Shown piece after piece: positions 1 through 11,150 of a stretch of 64,000 nucleotides of DNA (positions are counted from its first letter, which is position 1; every line of letters begins with the position of its first letter). This DNA is from Sialis fuliginosa (lineage: Eukaryota > Arthropoda > Insecta > Megaloptera > Sialidae). Position numbers and translations under genes: made by a program. The notes under the pieces are model-generated. The model was not told where the DNA came from. It did no database searches and worked only from the letters and a program-made list of their open reading frames with translations. The stretch lies in the NCBI GenBank assembly GCA_961205875.1, contig OY540813.1, forward strand, positions 5,923,001-5,987,000. Reading direction: 5' to 3'.

Positions 1-218
1 TTACTTGGTGGTTCGCATCCAAATCGTATTCTAAAATTTTGTACCAAACTATACCAAGACATGTTATTTCTGATTCGTTCGTGTACCCAAACTGCAGACA
101 CAAGTTTTTCTTCTAAAGTAAATGAACCCACATCTTGTGGTTCTTTATGAATATCAATTTTATCTTCATCGTTGTATTGATCGGATAGATCGTCTTCAAA
201 TTCATCAAAATCACTCAT
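1..218 (-). CDS. 5' part of a gene with acidic N-terminus and helix-turn-helix-like segment (runs off the window)
   Basis: An open frame of 72 codons begins at the ATG at 218-216 and continues past base 1. In DNA this AT-rich an uninterrupted frame of this composition is unlikely by chance. Residues 1-30 are strongly acidic (MSDFDEFEDDLSDQYNDEDK). Residues about 33-72 read FTLEEKLVSAVWVHERIRNN, then MSWYSLVQNFRIRFGCEPPS. The spacing of FTLEE, a helix, VQ.FR.RFG and PPS resembles the N-terminal helix-turn-helix domain of transposon-derived insect proteins (DUF4817 type), usually followed by 'ti.r....F..tGsv'. That comparison is from memory of the family pattern and is tentative. The last bases, CCAAGTAA, could be coding or could hold a splice donor. 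It may be a host gene or a domesticated or live transposon gene. Confidence is higher that it is coding than in the domain name. Confidence 0.6.
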   Translation of the reverse strand, partial: MSDFDEFEDDLSDQYNDEDKIDIHKEPQDVGSFTLEEKLVSAVWVHERIRNNMSWYSLVQNFRIRFGCEPPS

Positions 219-973
219 GTTTTTCGTGTAAAGATAAATACTTTTAGGTCAACTTTATCAACAATGATGCAATGATTTTATGGTCAACTTTATAAAGATG
301 GCGGAGATATGTCAGTATTGTCAGTACGTCAGATATTTTGTTAATTTTTGAACTGTCAAATTGATCAAACTGGTAAACATGACAGATATAATTTTAAAAA
401 TTATAATTATAGTTCTCATATAACAGTTTATTCTAAACAAGTGTTTAGTCCTTGTATGTATTATAAAGTAATATGACTTGATATGACTCAATAAATTCAA
501 TTAAAATAAAAATGGTAGATATTGATAAGTGAAGTTGCAAACCAAATAAGTTCAGGAATCTATAGTTTAATTATAATTACTGTATTACCCACTCTCTTAC
601 AAACTATTTTATTATTCATTACTACCGCTAGATGTCAAATATAGTACCGATAAAAAATCGACAAATCAAAAACTTCCTGTTCAGAAAATTGTCATAAGAT
701 ATAATAAAAATAAATATTAATTAGAAATTTTTCTTAATACATGCTTGATTATTTTTTCGTATATTTTTACTTCTTATTAATTTCAAAATAAATCTAAATA
801 TTTCTATTATATTTAGTCCAGTGAAACTACGAAAAAAATGGGATACCCAATACTTTTTTTGGCCAAAATTATTGTAAAAAATACGGATGAACATATCAAA
901 AGCCCACAAAAACCCGATTATTATTTCTTTGCTTATTAATGTTCTTTAAATTCAAAATGGCGCTTGAAAATAG
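219..973. other. Intergenic, upstream of the left-edge gene
   Basis: No coding frame is supported. On the minus strand just upstream of the left-edge ATG there is a TATA-like 'tttataaag' near 290 and a 'ccgccatct' near 300, which could be core promoter sequence. The 62-codon frame at 721-909 looks random (Phe/Ile/Asn-rich). Confidence 0.4.
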
Positions 974-1009
974 AATTAATACCGACAATTATAATTGTCG
1001 GTATTAATT
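974..1009. repeat. Perfect 36-bp palindrome
   Basis: Bases 974-991 are the exact reverse complement of 992-1009 with no spacer. The centre is between 991 and 992, and each arm contains 'ataccgacaatta'. Symmetry stops at both outer ends (973 g, 1010 a). A perfect inverted repeat of this length without a loop could be the tip-to-tip remnant of a transposon, a cruciform-forming site or a dimeric protein-binding site. No function is assigned. Confidence 0.9.
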
Positions 1010-1524
1010 ATTTATGGGTATTGGTTTCGTATAGGTATTTAATGACAATTACTGAGTTAAATATAATAAGAAAAATCAAGCAGACATTTTGAAATTAAGA
1101 AATTAAAATTTTTCTGATTTCAGAAATGCTCACATCTTTCCTATATCTTATGGTAAGGAAGCAATAATCATAGTTAGTAAACAGACGATATACTAAGCAT
1201 ATAAAATCCACCATAAATCTCAAATCATCACAAATGTCTTTCTTAGAATATTCTCTTTATTATTAATGTAATAAAACACTCTGATGAAATTTCTATAGAA
1301 TTGTCTTCTTATATATTGTAGGAGTAACTGTAAATAATTTAATAAAGCACAATTCGAAGTGGTAAATTGACTCTCCAGTGGTTCGCGCATTCAGTCAAAG
1401 TTGGCCAAAACAAAACACAACTTTGTCTTTTCCACCCTCTCCCTTGTTTGTTGCTCTACTAGGGAGGATGTTATACAGGGCTGTACTAGCAATATTTGAT
1501 ATGTATTTTCATTTGGCATGTATG
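1010..1524. other. Intergenic, nothing recognised
   Basis: No open frame, RNA gene or clear repeat boundary was found. The GC-richer part at 1375-1500 has no coding signal. Confidence 0.5.
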
Positions 1525-2067
1525 CAAGGTATATAAAAACAAGGTAGTCTCATCAGCTCCTTGACCAATCAGCGTTGGCGCGGGAATTGACATCACCACG
1601 AAGCCATATTCAAATATTAAAAATGTATAAATAGAATATCAATTACAAAAATTCCCTTTATTTATTTTTTTCGTATTTTTTGATATTTTAACAACAAAAG
1701 TAAAGATTTAATATTGCAAAATCATGAAAAGCTGTCAGAATCACAGAACGTAATGACTCTTCCCGAATAGACCAGATTGTCTGTGACAGCTTTTTTATAT
1801 GATTTTGCAATGTCGAATTTGTGCTTCTTTGATTGTATTGTATGTGTTGTTAAAATATCAAAAATAAGTACTGGAAAAACGGAGAAACTAGTTTCTTAGT
1901 CACTTAAACTAAAAATAAGAAAACAATAATAAAAAAAGGATATTTTTGTAATTGATATTCTATTATACATTTATAACATTTAAATATATCCCCCGGGTGA
2001 CGTCAATTTCCGCGCCAACGCTGATTGGTCAAGAAGCTATTAATCTACCTTGTCTTTATATACCTTG
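1525..2067. mobile_element. Foldback MITE with arms of about 200 bp
   Basis: The element is an imperfect snapback. The left arm starts 'caaggtatataaaaacaagg' at 1525, and the reverse complement of the right end starts 'caaggtatataaagacaagg' at 2067. Both continue with 'gaccaatcagcgttggcgcg', then 'atagaatatcaattacaaaa', and further in with 'ttgttaaaatatcaa', 'attgcaaaatcat' and 'aaagctgtca'. The hairpin closes around 1745-1785. No internal coding frame is seen and no clear target duplication. The class is a non-autonomous DNA element, superfamily undetermined. A fragment of related sequence ('tttcttagtca.tt.aactaa') recurs near 17050. Confidence 0.85.
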
Positions 2068-4276
2068 GGTGCGTGTGTAAGTGATCACATCAGGCCAAAA
2101 CCACTGGTCGTATCGAAGCTATATCCATACCATATGTTCGTTTGGTGCTCCGATAAGTTTACATATTTTTTTGACCCGATAAGTGACGCTGGAGTCGAGA
2201 ATGTGTATTTATAGTCCGATTTGGCTCATATTCAAAATGTATGTTAGTTACGTGGAGAAAATGGACTCGATATGTGGCACTGGAGTCGAGATATTTACAA
2301 AAATGTGTATTTATGATCTGATTTTTAAACAAATTATTTTTGGGTAGAACAACGTTTACTGGGTCAGTTAAAACAACAATTACAACCCTCCATACGTGAC
2401 AAAGGATGCCGGGACGGGTCCGCTAGTCATATATAAAACGTTAATTTAAAAATGAATAATATAAGAACGACTTAAAAATAAGTACAAAAATTAATCGATT
2501 TGACTTTTGAACTATTCACAATGAAGAAAATAGTTTTATATTTTAAGTGTATCTACATCAGATACTCAATGTAACTGTTGCTGCAACAGCAGTTCACAAA
2601 CTTTCTGTATGTGGGACATGTGATTGATGAGGTGTCAATAACTAACTAATTGATACAGATTGTTCTTCACACTTATAGTGAGTAGACTTGCTTGCAGATG
2701 CTTTTCAAGTAGTAGTTCTTTTTACTAAACTAGTTGACTAGTATATAAATTTGTACTTAACTAGTTTTATTTTTTTGTTCATATATAATTAGAAATTATA
2801 CAGGATGTACCAGGTTCGAAGAACCAGGTACCTTTTTCGAAAACAGTTTGATAATTCAAGAATTCAATATAAAATATTCAAACAGTTGTTGACGTCAATA
2901 TTATTTTTGTCAAAATGCAGCCTTGACTTATTATTTTATTATTTTCCATAATAATAATTATTATCAGGAAATGGGAAAAATTCCATAGCGACTAAATTGT
3001 AAAAGTTTGATAAGGTATTACCTTAGACAAGGAAAGATAAAGGACAATTAACACATTACCTAGTGTTGTTACCATATCGCTCCACGAGTCATTGGCGTAT
3101 CATTTAGATTTTAAAATAAATATCAATTGTTTTGAATTATAAAATTAACTAATAATAAATGTTTTATATTTCAGTGATAATTGATTAACAGAGAAACGTC
3201 TATTTGGAACTATCATCTCTTATACAAAAATTTAATTATAATTTAAAGCATATTTGAATATTATAAATTTTCATTGGGATAATATGCGTGGAAATTACGA
3301 TAGTGACATTTAAGAAAATTAGGCGTTCCACAGATGCATATTAAAATACCCGCGTGATATGATAGATGCACCCCCCTGAAAGAAATCCTGCCGGCGCCCA
3401 TGGATATGGGTACTGTATAAAATATATGCACGGTTCTAGTAACTATAATTCTATTGATTTATGACTCAATTTCTGCATCTACAAATCTAAAATTATACGT
3501 ACAAACTTGACTTTTTCTTACAATGACCATTTATCGTGAGCAAATACAGGTAAGCGTATCTACATCTATCGGGACTGAGTTGTCTAAAGCGGGATGATTC
3601 CACTGGGAGCTCCACCGCTAGCGCTCCAGAATTCCATTATCTCCCCTAGACATATCGGCCGACTGATTTGGTTTTGGTATAAACAATTTACTTCCGGTGT
3701 CGAATCTGATATCGTTTCCGGGACTAGTTGAGTGACGCAGGTCCAGTGGGTCAGGATGTGGGGGAGGGGGGAGGTGCAACACTACCGTCCGGGCTCAGTT
3801 GTTGTTAGAAAGATAAATTGGGGGTACCTATGTTATTAACTGTTTTTTTAAGATGGATGGTTGCCTTCTAAATTAATGTGTGTTTAGAAAGTCGTTTTTT
3901 ATGTCCATGTATGGCAGTTTACTATCTCTTAAGGGAGGCTGTTATTTATTGTCGTAGAGAAAAATCTCTCCTTACGTATATTTATTTACAAATAATATAT
4001 TTGATTTAGTTACTTTTTTTCTGAGGTTTTGACTGCATATAATTCAAAATCTGTAACTGTGTCTTTTTCATTCTTATACAATTATATTAGAAAATGGCAT
4101 TTTTTTGTTATTATTAAAATCTTGTACACAATTTTAAATTTAAATTTAAATTTTAATAGTGAAAATAAAGTATTTATATTGTCAAGACAGAGACAATTCA
4201 TTTATAAGTATATTAGTAAATTAATTAACTTATTTTTTCTTCAAAATATGAAAAATAAGACAGACGTAGGTACATA
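2068..4276. other. Intergenic, no gene recognised
   Basis: No supported coding region. There is a G-rich run at 3755-3777 and a GC-richer patch at 3590-3800 without an open frame. A short hairpin lies at about 2810-2830 (GGTTC-GAA-GAACC). The 'tacaggatgtacc' at 2799 resembles the termini of TA-flanked mariner-type MITEs but no partner end is seen. Confidence 0.4.
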
Positions 4277-4465
4277 CAGTGAAATGCAGAAGTGGTCGTC
4301 CAGTTTTCATTCAAATTCGCGATTCACAAACTTAGTAGGCTCCTCTTATTTGATTATTATAATATTTAAATCATTTATCCATGTACCAAACAAAGACAGA
4401 TTTTTTGAATCTCATTGCTAGATAAAGAAATACTCTTCGTTTATAGTGCTCATATATATTTTGTA
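4277..4465 (+). mobile_element. Truncated copy of the Tc1/mariner-like MITE seen whole at 24253-24643
   Basis: The sequence from TA|CAGTGAAATGCAGAAG onward matches the copies at 36784 (+) and 24253-24643 (-) over about 190 bp. Shared blocks include 'ccagttttcattcaaattcg', 'tgattattataatatttaaa', 'caaacaaagacagat' and 'atactcttcgtttatag'. Similarity ends near 4465, so the right half is missing. The 130-codon frame at 4029-4421 runs through this repeat and is not a gene. Confidence 0.75.
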
Positions 4466-5251
4466 TTACAAAAGTTTTTGTAAGCCCTGACATGTTAAAA
4501 TCTGGTCACCCTACTCCTGAAAAATCACAATTTTGAGTTATGTTAGTGTTGCAGCTAATGAGCGATATGTACTGTAAAATGTCGTCATTAAATTAATGTA
4601 ATTAGTTCTATAAAACCAAATTCATACTTTCAACTTGCTTATAAAAACATAAACTTTTTAATAAAAAAATATTTTAACTAACTCATTTAAAATTACTGGA
4701 AATCTTTTTTTAAAGATACATCTTATTTTTCCATAATTGTTTATATATATACCTAATACAAAAAAAAATCTTTCTTTTATTCCACAGAAATATCTATTAA
4801 AATCAAAAATATTCTTTTCAATATATTTTTTTTATAAAATAATTCCTCTTTTATTGTTATAACGAAATAAATATATCTATTAATGTTTTTCATTTCACAT
4901 TACATATTCTTTGGAAGGATGAAATGACGAGATAATAAGGGTTGTTCTCAAACACAATAGAACGAAAGAATAGAATGAATATTTCTTAATAAAACGAAAT
5001 ATTTTACATGTTATGTCAACAATAGTATTTATTATATGCGGTATAAACGAAGTCTTTGCAATTTGAGATAAAATCTTTTAGAAAATTCTCAATATATTAA
5101 AATCAAAGAATAAACACACGAAGAAATATATACAAAAAGCTAAAGAAAATTTCATATCTTCCATAAGTGTGTACACTATGTACATATATTTGTATATGAG
5201 TGTGTATACACATGTTATATACAGTAGAACATCTACTCAAGCACATACATA
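4466..5251. other. Intergenic, very AT-rich, nothing recognised
   Basis: Simple AT-rich DNA with tata/tgta microsatellite-like tracts around 5160-5225. No frames or RNA genes. Confidence 0.5.
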
Positions 5252-5747
5252 AGGTACTGGCACCAGTCTTGGCCGCTTTAAGAACAAGATTTACTGTTTT
5301 TTGAGATTGATAGACTTATTTTTTGTAATTTTCATTTAGTCATGTTACTAATAAAACAAGTACCTCTTTATTAAGTGGTTTATGTTTTTTTTCTCCAGTA
5401 ATGGATATAGTAAAACCGGTAATGGACACTCAGTGATGGTCACTTGCCAATGTTTACAAAATGATAAGTACTACGACACACAAGTTATAAAATAAAGAAT
5501 TGTAACATTTTAATCAAATTAAAGCAGATGCTATGATAATATAATAATTAATAAATAGAATACACTAATAATTAGTTTAAATATCCACCATTTTGACACC
5601 CATTGGCCGATTGTTATCAAATTAAGCCGTTTTACTGTCAAATGTCTATAGATTATAATTAAATATCAACAAATATTTCTAATTTAGTACATTTAATTAA
5701 ATAAGAGTCCAACACTGGGGTTTGATCCAAGACTGGTGCCATTACTT
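5252..5747. mobile_element. Mariner-like MITE with 'ggcaccagtcttgg' inverted ends
   Basis: The left end TA|AGGTACTGGCACCAGTCTTG at 5250-5271 is mirrored by the right end, whose reverse complement reads TA|AAGTAATGGCACCAGTCTTG from 5749. The flanking TA on both sides fits a Tc1/mariner-type insertion, length 496 bp. The same left part recurs at 15949 and 63626 with the 'ctaataaaacaagtaact' block. No transposase frame is present, so it is non-autonomous. Confidence 0.75.
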
Positions 5748-6309
5748 TATTCTATTTGTGTTAATTAATTTACCTTATGGGCACGGACCGTGAATTTCTC
5801 TAATCATGTCAAGACATAGCCAGATCTTGAATCGTGAGCGTGCGTGATAATTTCAAAGTAAAACAATCGTATGTGACTGTGCGTGAGTACATTTTTGTCG
5901 TTTTTGAGTTAAAAGAATTTTGAAACAATTAGCTCACCCTTAAAATTAAAATCAACTGTACATTTGGTTGTATTTCATCAATGATCAGTTTCTCATTTGC
6001 CTGAAGTTCTACTGTATAGAACATATGTACCAAGTTGTATATTTGTATGCCGTTTCGACGCAGTACATATCTCTGAATGGCGGCTCTGAAATTCAATAAT
6101 ACTACTTTATTTTAAAATCTTTTATTGCGAAACATTGTGTATTTATTTATATATGTGTATTTCTCTACAATATCCAAGAAACGTTGCAGTGTTTTTCAAT
6201 GAATTTGTGTTTACCCAAAAAATTATAAATGTTTCTATGATACGATGATATAGAATCTGTACAATTATTTGTTATAAAAATGTATTTTTGTATTAAATAT
6301 ACTGTACAC
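5748..6309. other. Intergenic, nothing recognised
   Basis: No coding frame or repeat boundary was found. Bases 6302-6309 are the left target duplication of the next element. Confidence 0.5.
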
Positions 6310-6677
6310 CAGTGCTTCTTAAATTTTTAAATGTTGCAGCTCTCCTGCAACTCAAATTGATTCTTCATAATTTTTTTTTAGGAACCCTGTGGTGCTGCAT
6401 CTAGGATTCGCTCTAACAATTTAAAATTCTCGAGTTAGAGGAAAGACCGCGTGAAATCAATGCGGTTATATTATTTATTTTATAAAAAGTTGTAAAAATA
6501 TAATCATTTTAATTAACATTTCAGTACTTTAACAAAGTTTCATAAATTCATAATTAAAATTTAATTTTAAGTAAGCACGTATTTTAAACTTATTTAACGA
6601 TAATATATTTATTTGTTATATTCGCGGCTCTTCACGGCCTCCTAGGAGGCCGCGTCCCACCACTTTAAGAAGCCCTA
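6310..6677. mobile_element. hAT-type MITE with 8-bp target duplication
   Basis: The left end CAGTGCTTCTTAAA (6310) and the reverse complement of the right end TAGGGCTTCTTAAA (6677) form the terminal inverted repeat. The 8-bp 'ctgtacac' is present at 6302-6309 and again at 6678-6685. Length is 368 bp. The 8-bp duplication and the CAG..CTTCTTAAA ends are typical of hAT elements. It has no coding capacity. A GC-rich hairpin 'ggcctcctaggaggcc' lies near the right end. Confidence 0.85.
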
Positions 6678-9348
6678 CTGTACACTATCGTCCAAAAGTT
6701 TGAAAGCAGGTATATTTTTCTGTGTATCAAAATGCACTTAAATAGGATTTTTTTCACCGAATCGAATGAGATCAATTACAACCCTTCATCTGTGACAGTC
6801 GGCTATATGTATATAATCCAATGAAAATTAGCTTTAATTTTGTATGCTAATAGATTTAAGAGTTTACGGATGGAGGGGGGTTAAAAGTAATTATTTTATA
6901 AAATTGATTATATAAGCTATCTATTGGCTTTTTATTTATTGCTCTATGATTATTAGTTCCGGTGATATAAGCTTTCAAAGTATGACATATTTTCGTTACA
7001 TTCGTGTTTCCGAGATTATTCCCTAATATTACCGGGGAAGACGTAGTTCTACTTAAAAAAAAAGAAATTGATTAGAAATAAATTCAAAACCGAAAAATCT
7101 GAATTTTTTTACAAAATTTCTTATTTATGTGCGGTCCTCGGAAAATTTTAGGTCGTCAATGCGGTCCGCGATGCAATTTGGATTGGCCAGGCCTGTTCTA
7201 ATTTATTATTAAAAAACTTAAATAACAAATCTTTTGAGTGCAATAGGCAAAATATTTTATGCGACCTCCCTAGGGCATTGGAGGATAATTTTATTATCAA
7301 ATTGCGAAAAAAACCTTAAAATATTATAAATAATACAATATAAAATAATATACAATAAAAAAATCTTTTCTATGGTAGAAAATTATAAAATTGGTTATAA
7401 TAACACATACAATGTTTGACCATTCTACAAAATAACAATTTATTTCCTTTTCTACATCTCTTACAAAATAATCCGATTATACTCTTATATGTAGTAGTTT
7501 TATTTAATCAAGTTGGATTTAGAAAATAAATCTGTAGATTTAAAATCGCTGACGTTTCGCAACGGACGGTCTCGGATATTGGCATGGAAGTTATATGTGT
7601 GGCAATAATACATGTTATGAGCTATGAAGTGATCTAGCTCCGCGAGCTATGGGCGTAACGGATGAGCTACACACCACGCTTCGGTGACGCATCGTTGCTG
7701 GTCAATTCAAGTGGATTGTAGAGTTCTAGTCTACAACGTTTATAGATTGTTATAATGTATTAAATAATACCTACTTTTTACTTTTTTATACATACATGAA
7801 ATGTACTTTATGTCTGTAATAAAGTAATGTCAGGGCCGACAGAATAGATAAATTTCGAGCGTCGAGTACAAAAGTGGGGGAGAGGGGAGTTGGAGTGTTT
7901 TTTTTTAACATTAAAAATATAGTTATCAATGAATGTAGTTATACAAATGAAAATTCAAATTAGATTTTTATTCATAAAATATGACTCAATTATTTCGAAG
8001 TATATTAATTAGTTCTTAGATAATGCGAAAACAATTGCAATGCTTTTCCAATTTCTGGTAGGTAATTTGACATACGAAAATTTTTCGAGTCTCTACTTCT
8101 GGTATAACATACCGAAGACTGATATCGGCCCTGAGTATGGTATGAAAAAAATCCAATTTGAGATTTCAATGAAATTATACGTTTTTAATACATGTATATG
8201 TGTCCGTCTGTCTGTAAACGCTCTGTTGATACATACAAACATAAAAATTGTAAATTATATGTTCTTGTGTACAACAGATGTATTAAAAGTGTGTAATTAA
8301 AAAAAATTAATTGAATAAAAGTTGTAGAATTGTAGACTATTTAATATTTATTAAAATTATGTCTGTCTGTCATAGCCTTTTAGCACTAAACCGTTTGGCC
8401 TATAAAGCTGAGATTATAGAAAATAATGGGCCAGTAATAGACGTGAGTTATAAAAATAAAAATTTAAGTTTTTAGTGCGTTTTGAAAGGGGCAAATGAGT
8501 TACCAATTTTTTAAATTTTCAATCTTAGCGACTATGGGGTATCTTAATTTAAGATTAAATATCTGACCGTTTTGTTTGTTAAAAAAAACAAAAATATTTT
8601 GTTCGTTGCCTTTATTTCCAATATTTGAAATTAAGTGGAAAAATTTGGGAATACTAAAACCTAATGCAGTGTATTGTCAGGATTCGCCATATATATAGTA
8701 AATTTTAAATAGTACGTTGGGCCCGGTGCGAGAAGTAATTTTATTTTTAGGAATTAAAATTGAATGACCGAAAAAAGGTCATTAAAACAAATGCATGAAA
8801 TTTTTTTCTATCAAAAAAAAACCTGGACGAAAAAAAATCAGCTCGGAGGCTCGTGATAGGATATGGGGGCCATGTATCCTTCATAATCAAAACACACTAC
8901 AAAAAAAAGTGAAGAAGAATTCTTAACAGAACTAACACAAGATAAACTTATATTAGACCCAACTTGATACATATAATATTACAAACCCCATTACAATTTT
9001 AATATATGAACTTTCACACTTTCTGATCGAATAAAATCCATAACATGGTATTGCCTTGGTTACATCTGTATGTGTTATGATGGCACATACCGAGTGCCGT
9101 TTGCGAGAGTGTGAGGGGTGGGTGTGTGTGGGTTGGCGTGTACGTGCGGAGAAGGGGTGTGGTTAAGGGATGCGCTGTCTCAGCACATCGCGAGAATTTG
9201 ACAGTGGTGAGCCAGACCCGAACTTTATTATTACGTTTGTTAAGTACAATTGCATCTTGAAACAATCAAGGGTTCATAATATCATGTGTCGGGATGCACA
9301 GTCGAAGGAATGACGTGAATACGTAGAAGTGGGGTTAAATAAAACTCA
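6678..9348. other. Intergenic with fragments of repeats, no gene
   Basis: Bases 7125-7200 ('gcggtcctcgg', 'ggattggccaggcctg') look like one end of a hAT-type element whose partner I cannot place. Bases 7550-7720 and 9060-9260 are GC-richer. The 83-codon minus frame in the second (9014-9265) is Thr/His/Pro-rich and not protein-like. Bases 8725-8810 resemble 15035-15125 ('cccgg.gcg', 'aaaaaggtcatt.aaaca'), a two-copy repeat fragment. Confidence 0.4.
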
Positions 9349-9629
9349 GTTTTTATTTTTTTATTCAATTTAAAAATATTAAATCAAAAACCGTGTAGAG
9401 AATATATTTTAGTATACGGATATTTAAAAAAAAATCGATTAATTAATATTTACAAGCAAAATCGTGGAAATACAAAATTTACTTTTTATTTTTTTATTCA
9501 ATTTAAAAAACTAAAAAAATTATAAACGTTAGGTCGTAGAGAATATATTCTAATGTACTGTTATTTTTTGTTTCAATTAAATAAATTAGTATTTACAATC
9601 GTAATCGTGGACATACAAAATTTAATTTT
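9349..9629. repeat. Diverged tandem duplication, two units of about 135-145 bp
   Basis: Unit 1 (about 9349-9481) and unit 2 (about 9482-9629) share, in order, 'tttttatttttttattcaat', 'gtagagaatatatt', 'agtatttacaa' and 'aatcgtgga.atacaaaatt'. Both units are diverged and no third unit follows. No coding potential. Confidence 0.7.
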
Positions 9630-10825
9630 TTGATGTTGTTTTTTTGTAATATTAAATTTATCACTCATTAAAACTGGTTAAGTGTTTTGATTTTTACTTG
9701 CACCTCATAGCTCTGGGGTCGAGATACACTGATTTTTAATTTTTAAATAAAAAAAATTATTAAAATCTTGACACTGAATGATACGAACTAATTTTTTTTC
9801 GAAACTTTAACACTAAAGTTTGGGCGGATCAACCCTTCCCCCGTACAGTACTATGTGTACCCATACACAAATTACAAGTTTTTTTTGCAATTTTTGATAA
9901 TTAACCATATTTTGCAATTTATATTTATTATTATTATATTTTGCAATAATAGTTTTTTTATTTATTTAAAAAAATTTATTTATTTATTTAAGTACGACCA
10001 TTTCAACCATTACGAGTGTACCTCAAATATTATTTATTTTTGCTCTAGAAATATTTTAAAGACTGTTTTTAAAATATGATGCAAATTTCTTCATATGTTT
10101 CTTCATAGTAGTTCATCATTGAAGACATCTCAAACATTGAAAGTTACAGTACACAAAGTCTTATGTACATTTATTAAACAATAACACAATGAATACTGTA
10201 TTTTTCAAATTTGAACTTCGATGTAGTATGAAACTAACAAAAATGGCTAGATTGAAGGCGTTTTTATATATAAATATTATATTATATAAATGTATATGTA
10301 TTAATATTTTCCCACAATATTAAAAATATTTATAGAAATTAAAGGGCCAAAAATATTATGTAAAGAATAAAGACAAGCTTTTTTTATAATAACGCAACAT
10401 TTGTCAATTTGTTTGCTTAGCAATTATATCAAAATCTTGAAATACATAATTTCAACTGATTTTTATGACCTACATACATATGTAAGTAGTAAGGACCTGC
10501 TTCATATATGATGATAAATCATCGACCTAACTTCAGAAGAGGATGTTGAATGACGAGAATAGATCAGACACATTATATTCCGCTATTTGTTTTGATTAGA
10601 AATAACGGAATTGAACGTGTCGGGCCTAATCTCTGTCTATGGCCTGCTTCTCTTGACGTTAGTTTAACGTACGTTGTTGGATAATACATAAAATAAAATT
10701 TAAAACGGAATTTATTAAAAATTTCCTTAAATTCGCAAAACGGAGGGGTAAATTCTCCCCCCCCCCCTCCCCCGTAATGTTGTTTGGTTCGGGCCCCATT
10801 GAAGCTCTCTCTGGGTCTGCTAGAG
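9630..10825. other. Intergenic, nothing recognised
   Basis: AT-rich. The frames at 9855-10079 and 10659-10862 are low-complexity or overlap the next element. Bases 10818-10825 are the target duplication of the next element. Confidence 0.5.
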
Positions 10826-11150
10826 CATAGGTGTCCAACCTTTTGAACCTTCTGGGCCGCATAGCAGAAATTTTATTTAATTTTATTTACTAAGGACCGC
10901 AAGCCAGAATATAAAACTGAAGACCTTTTTTTTTTGGGCGCGTCAATTTCAATTCTTAATTTTATTGAATAAATAGAGAGTTAAATAAGGAAAAATAAAA
11001 ACTGAAGACTTTTTCTTTTTTAATCGTACTAATTTCAATGTAAATTTATTATTATAAAATTTTTAATTTTTTTAAAATTATCCTCGCGGGCCGCACCAAG
11101 GATCCTCGAGGGCCGCATATGGCCCGCGGGCCGCGGGTTGGATAAGCTTG
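10826..11150. mobile_element. hAT-type MITE with perfect 8-bp target duplication
   Basis: The left end CATAGGTGTCCAACC at 10826 pairs with the right end, whose reverse complement is CAAGCTTATCCAACC, ending at 11150. The 8-bp 'tgctagag' is found at 10818-10825 and 11151-11158. Length is 325 bp. The internal 'gggccgca' and 'gggccgcgggttgga' runs are usual for this hAT MITE type. No coding frame. Confidence 0.85.

Noticed and set aside
3755-3777. Possible G-quadruplex
   Set aside because: Only three separated G-runs are present, so a standard four-run fold is not met.
4029-4421. 130-codon plus-strand frame
   Set aside because: Phe/Ile/Asn-rich, and its second half is a transposable repeat present three more times in the window.
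9014-9265. Minus-strand 83-codon frame over a GC-rich patch
   Set aside because: Thr/His/Pro low-complexity with no domain or splice structure.
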